A stretch of 64,000 nucleotides of DNA, taken from NCBI RefSeq assembly GCF_020097835.1, contig NZ_CP083666.1, forward strand, positions 1,922,001 through 1,986,000, given 5' to 3'. Of this stretch, positions 8,508-17,267 are shown piece by piece; the first letter of the stretch is position 1, and each line of letters begins with the position of its first letter. This DNA comes from Haloprofundus halobius. Lineage in GTDB: Archaea; Halobacteriota; Halobacteria; Halobacteriales; Haloferacaceae. Made by a program: the position numbers and the translations under genes. Under the pieces are notes generated by a model. It was not told the origin of the DNA. It worked only from the letters and a program-made list of their open reading frames with translations, and searched no databases.

Positions 8508-11500
8508 ATGAGCACTACCCGGCAGCGACGAGTGTCGGGGTACGCCGTAGGAGCGGTTGTCCTCGTCCTTCTCGTCGGAGCGATATACTCGGGCGTGGGC
8601 CCGTTCGCCGCACTCGGGACACAGACACCCGAGACGACAGTAACGGGTTCGACGGACGCACCGCAGACGAACGACCCGCTCGGTGGACCCGCCGAGGGCG
8701 AACGGAACCTCTCGACGGCGAACACGACGTTCTTCGGGCAGAACGCCACCGACCGCACAGGCTGGCGCGTCGTCCCCGCCGGCGACGTGAACGGCGACGG
8801 CGAGGGCGACGTGCTCGTCAGCGCGCCGCGCGCCGACCGCGGCAACGCGACGAACGGCACGTCGGACGTCGGCACCGACGCCGGTGCGGTCTACCTCTTC
8901 TACGGACCCGTCGAAACCGACCGTCTGAACGTCTCGGAGGCGAACGCCACCTTCGTCGGCGTCGAAGCCGGCGACCTCGCCGGGTCGAGCGTCGCCGCGG
9001 GCGACGTCGACGGCGACGGGCTAAGCGACGTGCTCGTCGGTGCACCCGGAGCAAACGGGAGTGCAGGGGCGGTCTACCTCCTGTTAGGCTCGGAGAACCG
9101 CTCAGGCGTCGTCTCGCTGGGCGACGCGGACGCCACCGTCGTGGGCGTAGACGCCGGCGACGAGTTCGGTCACTCGTTGGCGGTGCTCGGCAACGGGAGC
9201 GACGAGTACGCGAACGCGACGAACGCGACGTCGGTGCTCGTCGGCGCACCGTACAACGACAGCGTCGGCAACGACTCGGGCGCGGCGTACCTGTTCGACT
9301 CGGCCGCCTTCGGTGCGGGCGCGTTCGAGAACGCGACGACGGCCAACGCCAGCTACGCCGGCGAGGGCGAGAAAGACCGGGCCGGCTGGTCGCTGTCGAC
9401 AGCGGGCGACGTCGACAACGACAGCCGAGTCGACTTCGTCGTCGGCGCGCGCGGCAACAACAGTTCGGCCTCGAACGCGGGTGCGGCGTACGTCGTCACG
9501 GACGCGAACGAGACGGGCGAGCGCTCACTCGCCGACGCGACGCTGAAACTCGCCGGAGTCGGCGCGGACGACAACGCCGGGTTCGCCGTCTCCGACGCGG
9601 GCGACGTGAACGACGACGGATTCGGCGACGTGCTCGTCGGCGCACCCGGCAACGACACGAACGGAACGAACGCGGGTGCGGCGTACGTCGTCTTCGGCGG
9701 CGAGTGGGACGGCACCTCACCGGCGACGCGCTCGCTCGCCGACGCGAACGCGACGCTCTACGGCGTCGGCGACGGTGATCAGGCCGGGTGGGCCGTCTCC
9801 GGCGCGGGTTCCGTCGACGAGAACTGCGACGAGTTCGACGACGTGCTCGTCGGCGCGCCGCGCAACGGGACGAACGGCTCGAACGCGGGCGCGGCGTACC
9901 TCGTCTACGGCGGCGAGGCCCTCTCCGGGCCGCAGAGCCTCGCGGACGCGAACGCGACGTTCCGCGGTGCGGGTCCGAACGACAGGGCGGGCTTCGCCGT
10001 CGCTGGCGCGGGTGACCTCAGCGGCGACGACAGGATAGACCTCCTCGTCGGCGCGCCGTACGCCGACAGCAACGAACCTGGCGCGGGCGCGGCGTACCTC
10101 ATCGAGGGTACCTGCGAGGTCGAACGGCCGCCGAAGCCGTCGGAGTCGCCGACGGAGGAACCGAAGGACACGCCGACCGAGAAGCCGAAGGATACGCCGA
10201 CCGAGAAACCGAAGGACACACCGACCGAGAAGCTGAAGGATACGCCGACCGAGAAACCGGCGGAGAAACCGAAGGACACGCCGACCGAGAAACCGAAGGA
10301 CACGCCGACCGAGAAACCGAAGGATACGCCGACCGAGACGCCCGAACCCGAGGTTCAGTCGATAACCGCCGAAGCCCTGGAGTGCGAGCAGATACGGTTC
10401 GTCAACCCGAACCCGTTCCCGGTGGTTGTCACCTACGACCTCTACCTCGACGACAACTACGGCGTCGAGGAGTTGGAGCCGAAGACCATCACGCTCGGGC
10501 CGAATGAGGAACGAATCGTGACCGACCCGTATATCGGCTACGAACCCGAGAGCGAGCAGTTCATCTCGATAACCGCGGAGCGCGACACCGAGGCGGGCGG
10601 CGCGGTCCCGGTCAACGGCGAGGACCGGTCGGTCATCGTCGGGTTGATCTGCGGCGCGACGATGGAGATCGTCTCCGACGAGTGTGGTCAGTTCACGCTC
10701 ACCAACGAGAACCCGTTCGACGTGCGCGTCACGTACGACATCGAGGTCGACGGCGACAGCGATTCGAGAGTCACGCGGAGCGTGCTGGTCGAGGCGGGAG
10801 AGTCGGTGACGGCCGACGACTCGGAACTCTCCGCAGAGAGCGACGACATACAAGTCTACGCCCGCGGCGAGCGCGTCGACAACGGCGCGTTCATCCTAGT
10901 GCTCGACCCCTCCGGCGAGGAGTTCGTCCAAGTCGAATCGTGCTCACAGGGGACCGAGACGCCGACTGAGACACCCACGGAAACGCCAACGACCGAGACG
11001 CCCACCGAGACGCCCGAACCCGAGGTTCAGTCGATAACCGCGGAGTCGCTCGACTGCGAGCAGATACGGTTCGTCAACCCGAACCCGTTCCCCGTCGTCG
11101 TCACCTACGACCCGTACCCGGGCTACCAGAACCCGGAACTCGAACCGCGAACCATCACGCTCGACCCCGGTGAGGAGCGAGTCGTGACGGACCCGTACAT
11201 CGGTTACGACCCCGAGGTGGAGATATTCATCAACGTCGAAGCCGAGCGCGAGTCCGGTGAGACCGTCCCGATCAACGGAAAGGACGAGGGTGAGACGCTC
11301 GAAGGGACCGCCTGCGCCTTCGGCATGGACGTGACGAACCCCGAGTGCGGCGTGTACGTGCTGACCAACGACAACCCGGTGGACGTGCTCGTCACCTACA
11401 GAGTCGAGTTCGCCAGCACCGACAGACTGCCCGTCGAACGAGAGGTGCTCGTCGAGGCCGGCGACTCCGTGACCGTCGAGGACGACGTCTTCTACGACGA

Positions 11501-11867
11501 CGTCCAGTACGTCGACTTCAGAGGAGAGCGACCGGACAACGGCGCGTTCATCTACGTCTACAGCGAAGAGGGGTATGAGTTCTACGAACTCCAGCCGTGT
11601 CCCGAGGAGGGGACTGAGACGACTACGGAGACGGAAACCGAGACGTCGACCACTACCGAAACGGAGACCGCTACCGAGACGACTACCGAGACGGAATCGC
11701 CGACGGAGACGACCGAAACTACAGAGGCGACGACAGAGACAGAAACTACCGAAACCACTACCGTCGAACTTCTCACGAGCACGGCGGGTGGCTTCGTCGG
11801 TGCGCTGCCGTGGGCGATGTTGATTGCACTCCCACTCTTGGCGTTGCGACGCGACGGCCGACGCTGA
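8508..11867 (+). CDS. Large secreted FG-GAP (integrin-alpha-like) beta-propeller surface protein
   Basis: A 1119-residue protein. It has an N-terminal hydrophobic signal/anchor (about 13-30). Seven or so FG-GAP repeats follow (about 60-535), each with a DVNGDGxxDVLVGAP calcium-binding loop as in integrin alpha chains. Next come a PTEKPKDT repeat region (about 546-613), two approximately 200-residue copies of a cysteine-bearing module beginning EVQSITAE (near 614 and 838), a Thr/Glu-rich stretch (about 1030-1085), and a C-terminal hydrophobic helix ending LLALRRDGRR. Many NxT/NxS sequons occur. This looks like a cell-surface adhesion or scaffold protein anchored by its C-terminus; the function is unknown. 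A Lys-rich repeat is unusual in this acidic proteome. Confidence 0.9.
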   Translation: MSTTRQRRVSGYAVGAVVLVLLVGAIYSGVGPFAALGTQTPETTVTGSTDAPQTNDPLGGPAEGERNLSTANTTFFGQNATDRTGWRVVPAGDVNGDGEGDVLVSAPRADRGNATNGTSDVGTDAGAVYLFYGPVETDRLNVSEANATFVGVEAGDLAGSSVAAGDVDGDGLSDVLVGAPGANGSAGAVYLLLGSENRSGVVSLGDADATVVGVDAGDEFGHSLAVLGNGSDEYANATNATSVLVGAPYNDSVGNDSGAAYLFDSAAFGAGAFENATTANASYAGEGEKDRAGWSLSTAGDVDNDSRVDFVVGARGNNSSASNAGAAYVVTDANETGERSLADATLKLAGVGADDNAGFAVSDAGDVNDDGFGDVLVGAPGNDTNGTNAGAAYVVFGGEWDGTSPATRSLADANATLYGVGDGDQAGWAVSGAGSVDENCDEFDDVLVGAPRNGTNGSNAGAAYLVYGGEALSGPQSLADANATFRGAGPNDRAGFAVAGAGDLSGDDRIDLLVGAPYADSNEPGAGAAYLIEGTCEVERPPKPSESPTEEPKDTPTEKPKDTPTEKPKDTPTEKLKDTPTEKPAEKPKDTPTEKPKDTPTEKPKDTPTETPEPEVQSITAEALECEQIRFVNPNPFPVVVTYDLYLDDNYGVEELEPKTITLGPNEERIVTDPYIGYEPESEQFISITAERDTEAGGAVPVNGEDRSVIVGLICGATMEIVSDECGQFTLTNENPFDVRVTYDIEVDGDSDSRVTRSVLVEAGESVTADDSELSAESDDIQVYARGERVDNGAFILVLDPSGEEFVQVESCSQGTETPTETPTETPTTETPTETPEPEVQSITAESLDCEQIRFVNPNPFPVVVTYDPYPGYQNPELEPRTITLDPGEERVVTDPYIGYDPEVEIFINVEAERESGETVPINGKDEGETLEGTACAFGMDVTNPECGVYVLTNDNPVDVLVTYRVEFASTDRLPVEREVLVEAGDSVTVEDDVFYDDVQYVDFRGERPDNGAFIYVYSEEGYEFYELQPCPEEGTETTTETETETSTTTETETATETTTETESPTETTETTEATTETETTETTTVELLTSTAGGFVGALPWAMLIALPLLALRRDGRR

Positions 11868-11880
11868 GGGTCTCGTTTCG

Positions 11881-11903
11881 TCAGCGCCGGTCGGCGCTGA
11901 TTT
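11881..11903 (+). terminator. Hairpin with short T-run after the FG-GAP gene
   Basis: Perfect 8-bp arms TCAGCGCC and GGCGCTGA with a 4-base loop are followed directly by TTT, 13 bases after the stop codon at 11867. It is consistent with a transcription terminator or an mRNA 3' stabilising hairpin. Archaeal termination mainly needs the T-run, so the hairpin's role is inferred. Confidence 0.5.
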
Positions 11904-11917
11904 CTCGAATCGCATGG

Positions 11918-11925
11918 ATTTTTAT
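11918..11925 (+). promoter_or_regulatory. TATA box of the downstream glycosyltransferase gene
   Basis: ATTTTTAT is centred about 27 bp before the ATG at 11949, the spacing expected for a leaderless haloarchaeal transcript. It separates this gene's transcription from the FG-GAP gene upstream. Confidence 0.6.
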
Positions 11926-11948
11926 CACCCCCCGACATTCCGGTTCGT

Positions 11949-13007
11949 ATGCGTGTCGCGTTCGTCTCGATGCTCACGACGCATCACGAGGAGACGGCGG
12001 TGACTCGACGAACGCGACGAACCGTACGGTATCTGTTGGACCACGGCCACGAGGCCGTTATCCTCTGCGCGCAGTGGTGGGGCGGCGACGTCCCCGAGTT
12101 CGAACACGAAGGAATCAGCTACCGTCGGGTGACGGACGAACCCGCCGCGCGCGGGTTCGCCTCGAAGCTCCCGTTCGCGCTCCGGAAGGTCGGCGCGGAC
12201 GTGATTCACGCGGTGAACAGTCCGCCGAAACACGTCACCGCCTCGAAGACGGCCGGACGACTCCTCCGGACGCCCGTTCTCGTCGACTGGTGGGACGACG
12301 ACCCAGCGAACCCCCGGTCGGGCTACCGCCGCGCTGCCAAACGCGCCGACCTCGTCGTCGCCCCGTCGCAGACGGTGAAGACGCAGGTCAGAGAGTACGG
12401 CGCGTCCGAGGACGACATCGACCTCGTTCCGGAGTGCATCGACACGTCGCTGCTCGCGACGGTGGACGCCGACGAACGCGCGCAGATCGTCTACGCCCGT
12501 CACCTCGACGAGCACGCCAACGTCGAGTCGTTTCTGCTCTCGTTGGCGGAACTGCGCGACAGGGATTGGTCGGCCGCAATCGTCGGTGACGGTCCCGAGC
12601 GCGACCGCGCCGAGCGGACCGCACGCGACCTCCGCATCGACGACCGAGTGACGTTTCTCGGCGCGCTCTCGGACGCCGAACTCGTCTCGGTGCTCAAGGG
12701 CGCGCACGTGTTCGTCCAGACCGCCGAGCGCGAACCGTTCGCGCGAAACCTGCTGTGGGCGCTCGCCTGCGGATGCGTCAGCGTCGTGGAGTACCAGGTC
12801 GGGTCGAGCGCGCACGAACTCGTCGAGGGCCGCGAGCGCGGGTCGCTTGCGACCAGTCCGCAGGAGATAGCCGAGCGCATCGCCGACGCGGGCGCGTTCG
12901 ACCACTGGACGCACGACGAGGCGTTCGACCGATACGACTGTACCGACGTGCTCGACCGCTACGTCGACTGCTACGAGCGGGTCGTCGCGAACTACGGACT
13001 GTTCTGA
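11949..13007 (+). CDS. Glycosyltransferase family 4 (GT-B) protein
   Basis: A 352-residue GT-B glycosyltransferase. The N-terminal Rossmann domain starts MRVAFVSMLTTHHEE and continues to the linker VDWWDDDPANPRSGYRR. The C-terminal donor-binding domain includes AIVGDGPERDRAER, DRVTFLGALSDAE and the EREPFARNLLWALACG segment that corresponds to the family-4 EGxP/EPxG acidic motif region. It probably transfers a nucleotide-activated sugar to a surface glycan or lipid. It follows the surface protein gene, which carries many N-glycosylation sequons, but it has its own promoter, so the functional link is only suggestive. Confidence 0.88.
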   Translation: MRVAFVSMLTTHHEETAVTRRTRRTVRYLLDHGHEAVILCAQWWGGDVPEFEHEGISYRRVTDEPAARGFASKLPFALRKVGADVIHAVNSPPKHVTASKTAGRLLRTPVLVDWWDDDPANPRSGYRRAAKRADLVVAPSQTVKTQVREYGASEDDIDLVPECIDTSLLATVDADERAQIVYARHLDEHANVESFLLSLAELRDRDWSAAIVGDGPERDRAERTARDLRIDDRVTFLGALSDAELVSVLKGAHVFVQTAEREPFARNLLWALACGCVSVVEYQVGSSAHELVEGRERGSLATSPQEIAERIADAGAFDHWTHDEAFDRYDCTDVLDRYVDCYERVVANYGLF

Positions 13008-13058
13008 GTTCGAACGTCGACGGTCGAGAAAAGCGACCGCGGCGAGCCCGACAGTCGT

Positions 13059-13730
13059 CTACGACTCGTAGTCGCCGCCGTACTTGATGAAGAAGTAGCC
13101 GAGACCGAGTGTCGCGATCATCGAGAACGTCGACGCGACGCCGATGGATTTGGCGCTGTTGGGAACCGACGGCACGCTGGAGCCGCCGCCGCCCTCGCCG
13201 CCACCGTCGCTACCGCCGCCCTCGACGACTTCGATAGTGCCGACCATCCCGGCGCTCTCGTGCGGTTCGCAGACGTACTCGTACTCCGCCTCCTCCTCGA
13301 AGGTGTGCTCGTAGGTGTGGCCCTCGTCGTAAATCTCGGTCTCGCCCCAGTCGCCCTCGTTCGGAACGACGTTGTGCCCGTTCGAGGCCCACTCGAAGAC
13401 GACAGTCGTCCCCGGTTCGATGGTGAGCTCTTCGGGGTCGAAGGAGAGCCCGTCGCTTCCGGCACCGACCGTGACGGTCTCGGTGCCGCCACCGCCGCCG
13501 TCGGACCCGCCAGCGGACTCGTTGCCCGACGACTCGTTACCCCCGGATTCGTTGCCGGACGATTCGTTTCCGGCGGACTCGTTACCGGCCGTCTCGTTGC
13601 CCGAGGAGTCGTTTCCGGACGTCCCGTTGCCGTCCTCCTGGGCGGCCGCCGTCGTCGCGCCCACCGCGGTCGCGGTCGCACCGGCCGTCGCCCGGAGGAA
13701 CGTGCGCCGCGAGATAGCGTCCTTGCTCAT
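13059..13730 (-). CDS. Halocyanin-type blue copper protein, Tat-exported, C-terminal membrane anchor
   Basis: A 223-residue protein. The Tat signal has twin arginines in SRRTFLRAT and a cleavage region ending TTAAAQED. A flexible linker follows, made of repeated GNESSGNES-like units rich in Gly, Asn, Ser and Glu (about 35-85). The cupredoxin domain (about 90-180) has copper ligands His in NGHNVVP and Cys, His, Met in CEPHESAGM. A C-terminal hydrophobic helix ends FIKYGGDYES. Halocyanins are small electron carriers on the outer face of the haloarchaeal membrane. A C-terminal anchor rather than an N-terminal lipobox is noteworthy. A TATA-like TATTCA lies about 30 bp upstream. Confidence 0.93.
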   Translation of the reverse strand: MSKDAISRRTFLRATAGATATAVGATTAAAQEDGNGTSGNDSSGNETAGNESAGNESSGNESGGNESSGNESAGGSDGGGGGTETVTVGAGSDGLSFDPEELTIEPGTTVVFEWASNGHNVVPNEGDWGETEIYDEGHTYEHTFEEEAEYEYVCEPHESAGMVGTIEVVEGGGSDGGGEGGGGSSVPSVPNSAKSIGVASTFSMIATLGLGYFFIKYGGDYES

Positions 13731-13958
13731 GGAGTCGAGTTGGAAACGGGCGGTAGTGAATACTTTGGTTCGGACCTGCCCGACGTGCGGAGATTCATAT
13801 ACGGAGACGCGACCATCGCGACCGTGCGCTGAGAACTGCCGCGGTCGAACGAGGCGGGTGTGCGGCCGACCGACCGCGGATACGCGAGTGACACCGTCGC
13901 GGCCGCCTGTTCGCCAACCCGAATGCGAGCCCTCGGACGGACTCGTCGAGCGGTGCGT

Positions 13959-15005
13959 TCAGAGCGTGTAGTCGTGCTCGCCCGTCTCCGTCTCCAGAAA
14001 CGCCGTCAGGAGGTCGATGGTCGCCGACACGTCGTCGGCGTGTGCGCTCTCGGTGACCGTGTGGAGGTAGCGCGTCGGTATCGAGAGCGCGCCGACCGGC
14101 TTCGCGCCGTGAGTGTTCTGGAACCCGGCGGTGTCGGTACCGCCCGCGGGCAGAATCTCCAGTTGGTACGGAATCTCTTCGTCCTCGGCGACCGAGCGGA
14201 GCCGACGGTGCACTTTCGGATTCGTGATGACGCTCGAATCCTTCAACTTAATCGCCGTCCCCTCGCCGAGTTCGGTGACGTGCTCCCCCTCGTCGAACCC
14301 CGGCACGTCGTTGGCGACGGTCACGTCGAGCGCGACGGCCAAATCCGGGTCGACGTCGCCGCCGAGCGCCGTCGCCCCGCGGATACCGACCTCCTCCTGC
14401 ACCGTCGCCGCGAAGTGAATCGTCACGGCGGGGTTCTCGATGCGTCGCGCCGCCTCCAGCATCGCGAACAGGCAGATGCGGTCGTCGAGCGCCTTCCCGG
14501 TCACGTGGTCGCCGAGTTCGACCGTCGTCTGGTCCATCGTCACGAGGTCGCCCCGGGAGACGTGCTCGCGGACGGCGTCGCCGGAGCGACCGAGGTCGAC
14601 GTGGACGTCTTCGACTTTGTCCGTCTTCTCGCGCTGTTCATCCGAGAGCGTGTGCGGCGGTACGGAGCCGATGGCACCCGGCAGGTCACCGGACTCGGTG
14701 TGTACCTTCACGCGCTGTGCGCGGAGAACGCGCGCGTCGAACCCGCCGAGGGGGTCGAGTTGGAGGAAGCCCTCGTCGGTGATGTGTCGGACCATGAAGC
14801 CGATTTCGTCCATGTGAGCCGCGATGGCGACGCTGTAGTCGCTTTCTCCGTCTATCGTGCCGACGACGTTACCCATCGCATCCGACGTGACGCGGTCGGT
14901 GCTCGCTTCGAGTTCGCGGCGGACGACCTCCCGAATTCGGTCCTCGTAGCCGGGCACGCCGCTCGCTTCCGTCAGTTCGCGAAGAAGTTCGAATTCGAAA
15001 TCCAT
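13959..15005 (-). CDS. M42 family metallopeptidase (aminopeptidase/endoglucanase-like)
   Basis: A 348-residue protein from ATG 15005 (MDFEFELLREL). Two-metal ligands are visible in order: His in AAHMDEIGF, Asp in ALDDRICL, the catalytic Glu pair in QEEVGIRGA, Asp in LDVTVAND, and His in RYLHTVTES. The length and motif order match the TET-type aminopeptidases, which assemble into dodecameric cytosolic particles that degrade peptides released by the proteasome. The gene is monocistronic and divergent from the MTH865-like gene. Confidence 0.94.
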   Translation of the reverse strand: MDFEFELLRELTEASGVPGYEDRIREVVRRELEASTDRVTSDAMGNVVGTIDGESDYSVAIAAHMDEIGFMVRHITDEGFLQLDPLGGFDARVLRAQRVKVHTESGDLPGAIGSVPPHTLSDEQREKTDKVEDVHVDLGRSGDAVREHVSRGDLVTMDQTTVELGDHVTGKALDDRICLFAMLEAARRIENPAVTIHFAATVQEEVGIRGATALGGDVDPDLAVALDVTVANDVPGFDEGEHVTELGEGTAIKLKDSSVITNPKVHRRLRSVAEDEEIPYQLEILPAGGTDTAGFQNTHGAKPVGALSIPTRYLHTVTESAHADDVSATIDLLTAFLETETGEHDYTL

Positions 15006-15129
15006 GCGGAGAAGTGACCGACCCGGGGGAAAAGCACACGGATCCCGGCGGTCGGCGCCGGGGAACAACTCACAACGCGTTCATCATGGTTCCGGAACGT
15101 TTTTGCGCCGGATACAACCATGGATAGCC

Positions 15130-15393
15130 ATGGCAGACGAATCCGTCGAAGCGGAACTCCGCGCGCAGCTACAGGAAGCGTTCGAGGGCGCAGACTACCC
15201 CGTCAGTAACCAGATGGACCTCGTACCCGCGCTCCCTAACGGACCGGGCACGCGCTTCGAGGCGGGCGACGTGAGCTTCACCGCGATGGAGATGGCGGCG
15301 AAACTCGGGAGCCACCAGGACTTCCCGTACGACGACGCCGACAGCCTCGTCGACGACGTGATGGACGGCCTGCGCGCCGAAGGGATGCTCTAA
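15130..15393 (+). CDS. MTH865-like family small protein
   Basis: An 87-residue acidic protein starting MADESVEAEL. The central PALPNGPGTRFEAGDVSF and the ending YDDADSLVDDVMDGLRAEGML match the MTH865-like family (an EF-hand-like helical fold known from Methanothermobacter), whose function is unknown. The ATG at 15130 was chosen because a TATA-like CGTTTTTG lies about 30 bp upstream and similarity begins here; the frame is open further upstream but overlaps the divergent gene's promoter. Confidence 0.85.
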   Translation: MADESVEAELRAQLQEAFEGADYPVSNQMDLVPALPNGPGTRFEAGDVSFTAMEMAAKLGSHQDFPYDDADSLVDDVMDGLRAEGML

Positions 15394-15444
15394 GCCCCGG
15401 ATTTCTTCGGATTTTCTCCCCACGAGCAGCGACGCGTGACGCGC

Positions 15445-15693
15445 TCACCCGCCGCGACGTTCCCGGCCGTGTTCCTCACAGAGCACCTCGCCCGCATTGG
15501 AGTCGAGATAGAACGTCTCTCCGGTCTCGATGATACGCCCGCAGACCGCACAGCCGTCGTCGTGTCTGAGGAAGTACTTCCCCTCCGCGCGGCCGGTTTC
15601 CAACCGACCGGCTTCGACCGCAGGACGCGTGAGTCCTTCGCCGATTTGGGTTCGTTCCGGACTGTCCGCGGCCTCGAATCGAACGATTGGCAC
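15445..15693 (-). CDS. Small putative zinc-binding protein (CxxC...C...H)
   Basis: An 82-residue protein from a GTG at 15693 (reads VPIVRFEAAD). The C-terminal half contains CAVCGRIIETGETFYLDSN then LCEEHG, i.e. CxxC plus CxxH, a probable zinc knuckle. The first half has no recognised domain. Frames upstream of the GTG would run into the divergent J-domain gene, so the GTG start is preferred. Function unknown; conserved haloarchaeal small zinc proteins of this style are common. Confidence 0.7.
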   Translation of the reverse strand: MPIVRFEAADSPERTQIGEGLTRPAVEAGRLETGRAEGKYFLRHDDGCAVCGRIIETGETFYLDSNAGEVLCEEHGRERRGG

Positions 15694-15766
15694 AGCGTCA
15701 CTACGACCGTGGTGGAGAAAGCTTCCGGGGCGAGCGATTCTTAATCGCTCGGGTCCAACAGCGACT

Positions 15767-16366
15767 GTGCTTTCGGAGTGGCTCGCTCTGTTTCCCCCGT
15801 GGCTGCTCGTCGGCCTCTTCTTCGGAGCGGTGGCCTCGGTGCTCGCCACCGGCGTGTTCGTCGTCGGCGACCGACTGTTCCCGACGGCCCCCGTCGACGA
15901 GAGTGCAAAGATCGACGGAACCGCTCGCCGACGAACCGAGATTCGCGAGTATCTCGACGCCATCGGTGAACCGTTCGCCGAGGATCATCCCGTCCACGGC
16001 CAGACGGTGGCGTTCTACCTCCCTTCCCGGAACGTCGCCATCACGTTCGACGCACAGGCGTACTTCCGCATCGAACGCGCCGGGACGTACGCCGTCCTCT
16101 GCGAACACGAGATGCCGGGCGCGCAACTCGGTCGACGACTCCCGTTCGAGGTACCGGAATTCGAGCCCGAACTGGTCGACCTCGACAACCCCATCGCCGA
16201 GGCGTTCGAGCGCCTCGGTCTCCCAGCGACAGCCAGCGCTGACGACGTGAAGGCGGCGTACCGCTCGCGGGTGAAACACGCCCATCCCGACCACGGCGGA
16301 AACGAGGCGGAGTTCAAGCGCGTCCGCGAGGCGTACACGACCGCGAGAGACCACGCCGAGGCGTGA
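15767..16366 (+). CDS. Membrane-anchored J-domain (DnaJ-like) protein
   Basis: A 199-residue protein from a GTG at 15767. A single hydrophobic helix (about 8-30, WLLVGLFFGAVASVL) is followed by a beta-rich middle region (about 45-130) and a C-terminal J domain (about 145-199). The J domain has ADDVKAAYRSRVKHAHPDHGG, containing the diagnostic HPD motif in the DnaK-stimulating loop. The topology places the J domain at the cytosolic face, so it would recruit Hsp70 to the membrane; the client is unknown. Divergent from the small zinc protein, with about 70 bp between start codons. Confidence 0.86.
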   Translation: MLSEWLALFPPWLLVGLFFGAVASVLATGVFVVGDRLFPTAPVDESAKIDGTARRRTEIREYLDAIGEPFAEDHPVHGQTVAFYLPSRNVAITFDAQAYFRIERAGTYAVLCEHEMPGAQLGRRLPFEVPEFEPELVDLDNPIAEAFERLGLPATASADDVKAAYRSRVKHAHPDHGGNEAEFKRVREAYTTARDHAEA

Positions 16367-16378
16367 GCGCAGTAACGA

Positions 16379-17167
16379 TTAGCGACCGTCGAGTTCCCGG
16401 ACCTCGTGAGAGATGTCCTCGTCGCGGAGCGCGTCGGTGACGCGGCCGACGGCGTCCATCGTCGCGACGACGAGCACGGACTGGCCGCGGGCCGCCGCCG
16501 CCGCGGCGACGTCACCCGCAGCGACGGTGACCGCGGGGTCGACGCCCGCCGAGCGGAGCGCGACAGTCGCTTCGACGCCCGACGCGACGACGACGTCGGC
16601 GTCGCCGCAGAGGTCCGCGAGCGCGTCGCCATCGACGGCGCGACTGCCGCCGGTCCGAACCGCCGGGACCTGAACCACGGTGACGCGTCCGGTGTCCATC
16701 TCGATGACGCCCTCGAATCCGGTGACGCCCACGTCGGTGCCGGCGTCGGCGTCGGTGGTCGCGACGCCCGTCGCCGGACCCTCGTCGCCGGGCGTGGCGT
16801 GGAGCAGTCCCTCGCGAATCGACAGCGAGACGGCGTCACCCGCCTCGATGTCGTCGGTGGCAACGGCGGCGTCCTCCTGGACGCTCTCCAGTACGTCATC
16901 GGTGACGTGCTCGGCGTAGCGCCGCAGCGACTTCGCCTCGCGGAACAGCCAGTCGACACCCTCCTTCGTGACGCGGTAGCGCGAGCGACCCTCTTTGTCG
17001 ACGAACCCCTCGTCAACGAGGTCGCGGATGTACTCGGAGACGGCCTGGCTCGTGACCCCGACCGCCGAGGCGATCTCGCCCTGGCTCACCGCCGGTTGTC
17101 GGTCCGCGATCTCGACGAGGATGCGAAACCGCGTGGCCGTGCGTTTGTCCTGCAGGGCGTCGCTCAT
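16379..17167 (-). CDS. Winged-helix transcriptional regulator with C-terminal sensing domain
   Basis: 262 residues from ATG 17167 (MSDALQDKRTATRF). The N-terminal winged helix (about 8-75) includes QGEIASAVGVTSQAVSEYIRDLVDEG, a canonical recognition helix, and the wing SRYRVTKEG. A middle helical linker leads to a C-terminal domain (about 130-260) with Rossmann-like strands (VTVVQVPAV, ADVVVASGV, QSVLVVATM) that may bind a small ligand or sense CBS-like cues. The gene is convergent with the J-domain gene and divergent from the phosphoesterase. The regulon is unknown. Confidence 0.82.
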   Translation of the reverse strand: MSDALQDKRTATRFRILVEIADRQPAVSQGEIASAVGVTSQAVSEYIRDLVDEGFVDKEGRSRYRVTKEGVDWLFREAKSLRRYAEHVTDDVLESVQEDAAVATDDIEAGDAVSLSIREGLLHATPGDEGPATGVATTDADAGTDVGVTGFEGVIEMDTGRVTVVQVPAVRTGGSRAVDGDALADLCGDADVVVASGVEATVALRSAGVDPAVTVAAGDVAAAAAARGQSVLVVATMDAVGRVTDALRDEDISHEVRELDGR

Positions 17168-17267
17168 GTCGCGACGGTGGACCGGCGTTGTGAAAAAGTC
17201 ACCGTCGTGGCGGCGTCTCCGAGCGGAGAACAGTACCGATTTGACGGCAGCGGCCCTCTCGTCTCGC

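Noticed and set aside
8411-9778. 455-codon plus-strand frame overlapping the FG-GAP gene start.
   Set aside because: Arg-rich product in the wrong frame; the real gene starts at 8508 with a signal-like helix and FG-GAP repeats.
10144-10340. Possible CRISPR-like repeat array.
   Set aside because: The repeats are 24-27 bp in-frame codons for PTEKPKDT units without unique spacers; they are a protein repeat.
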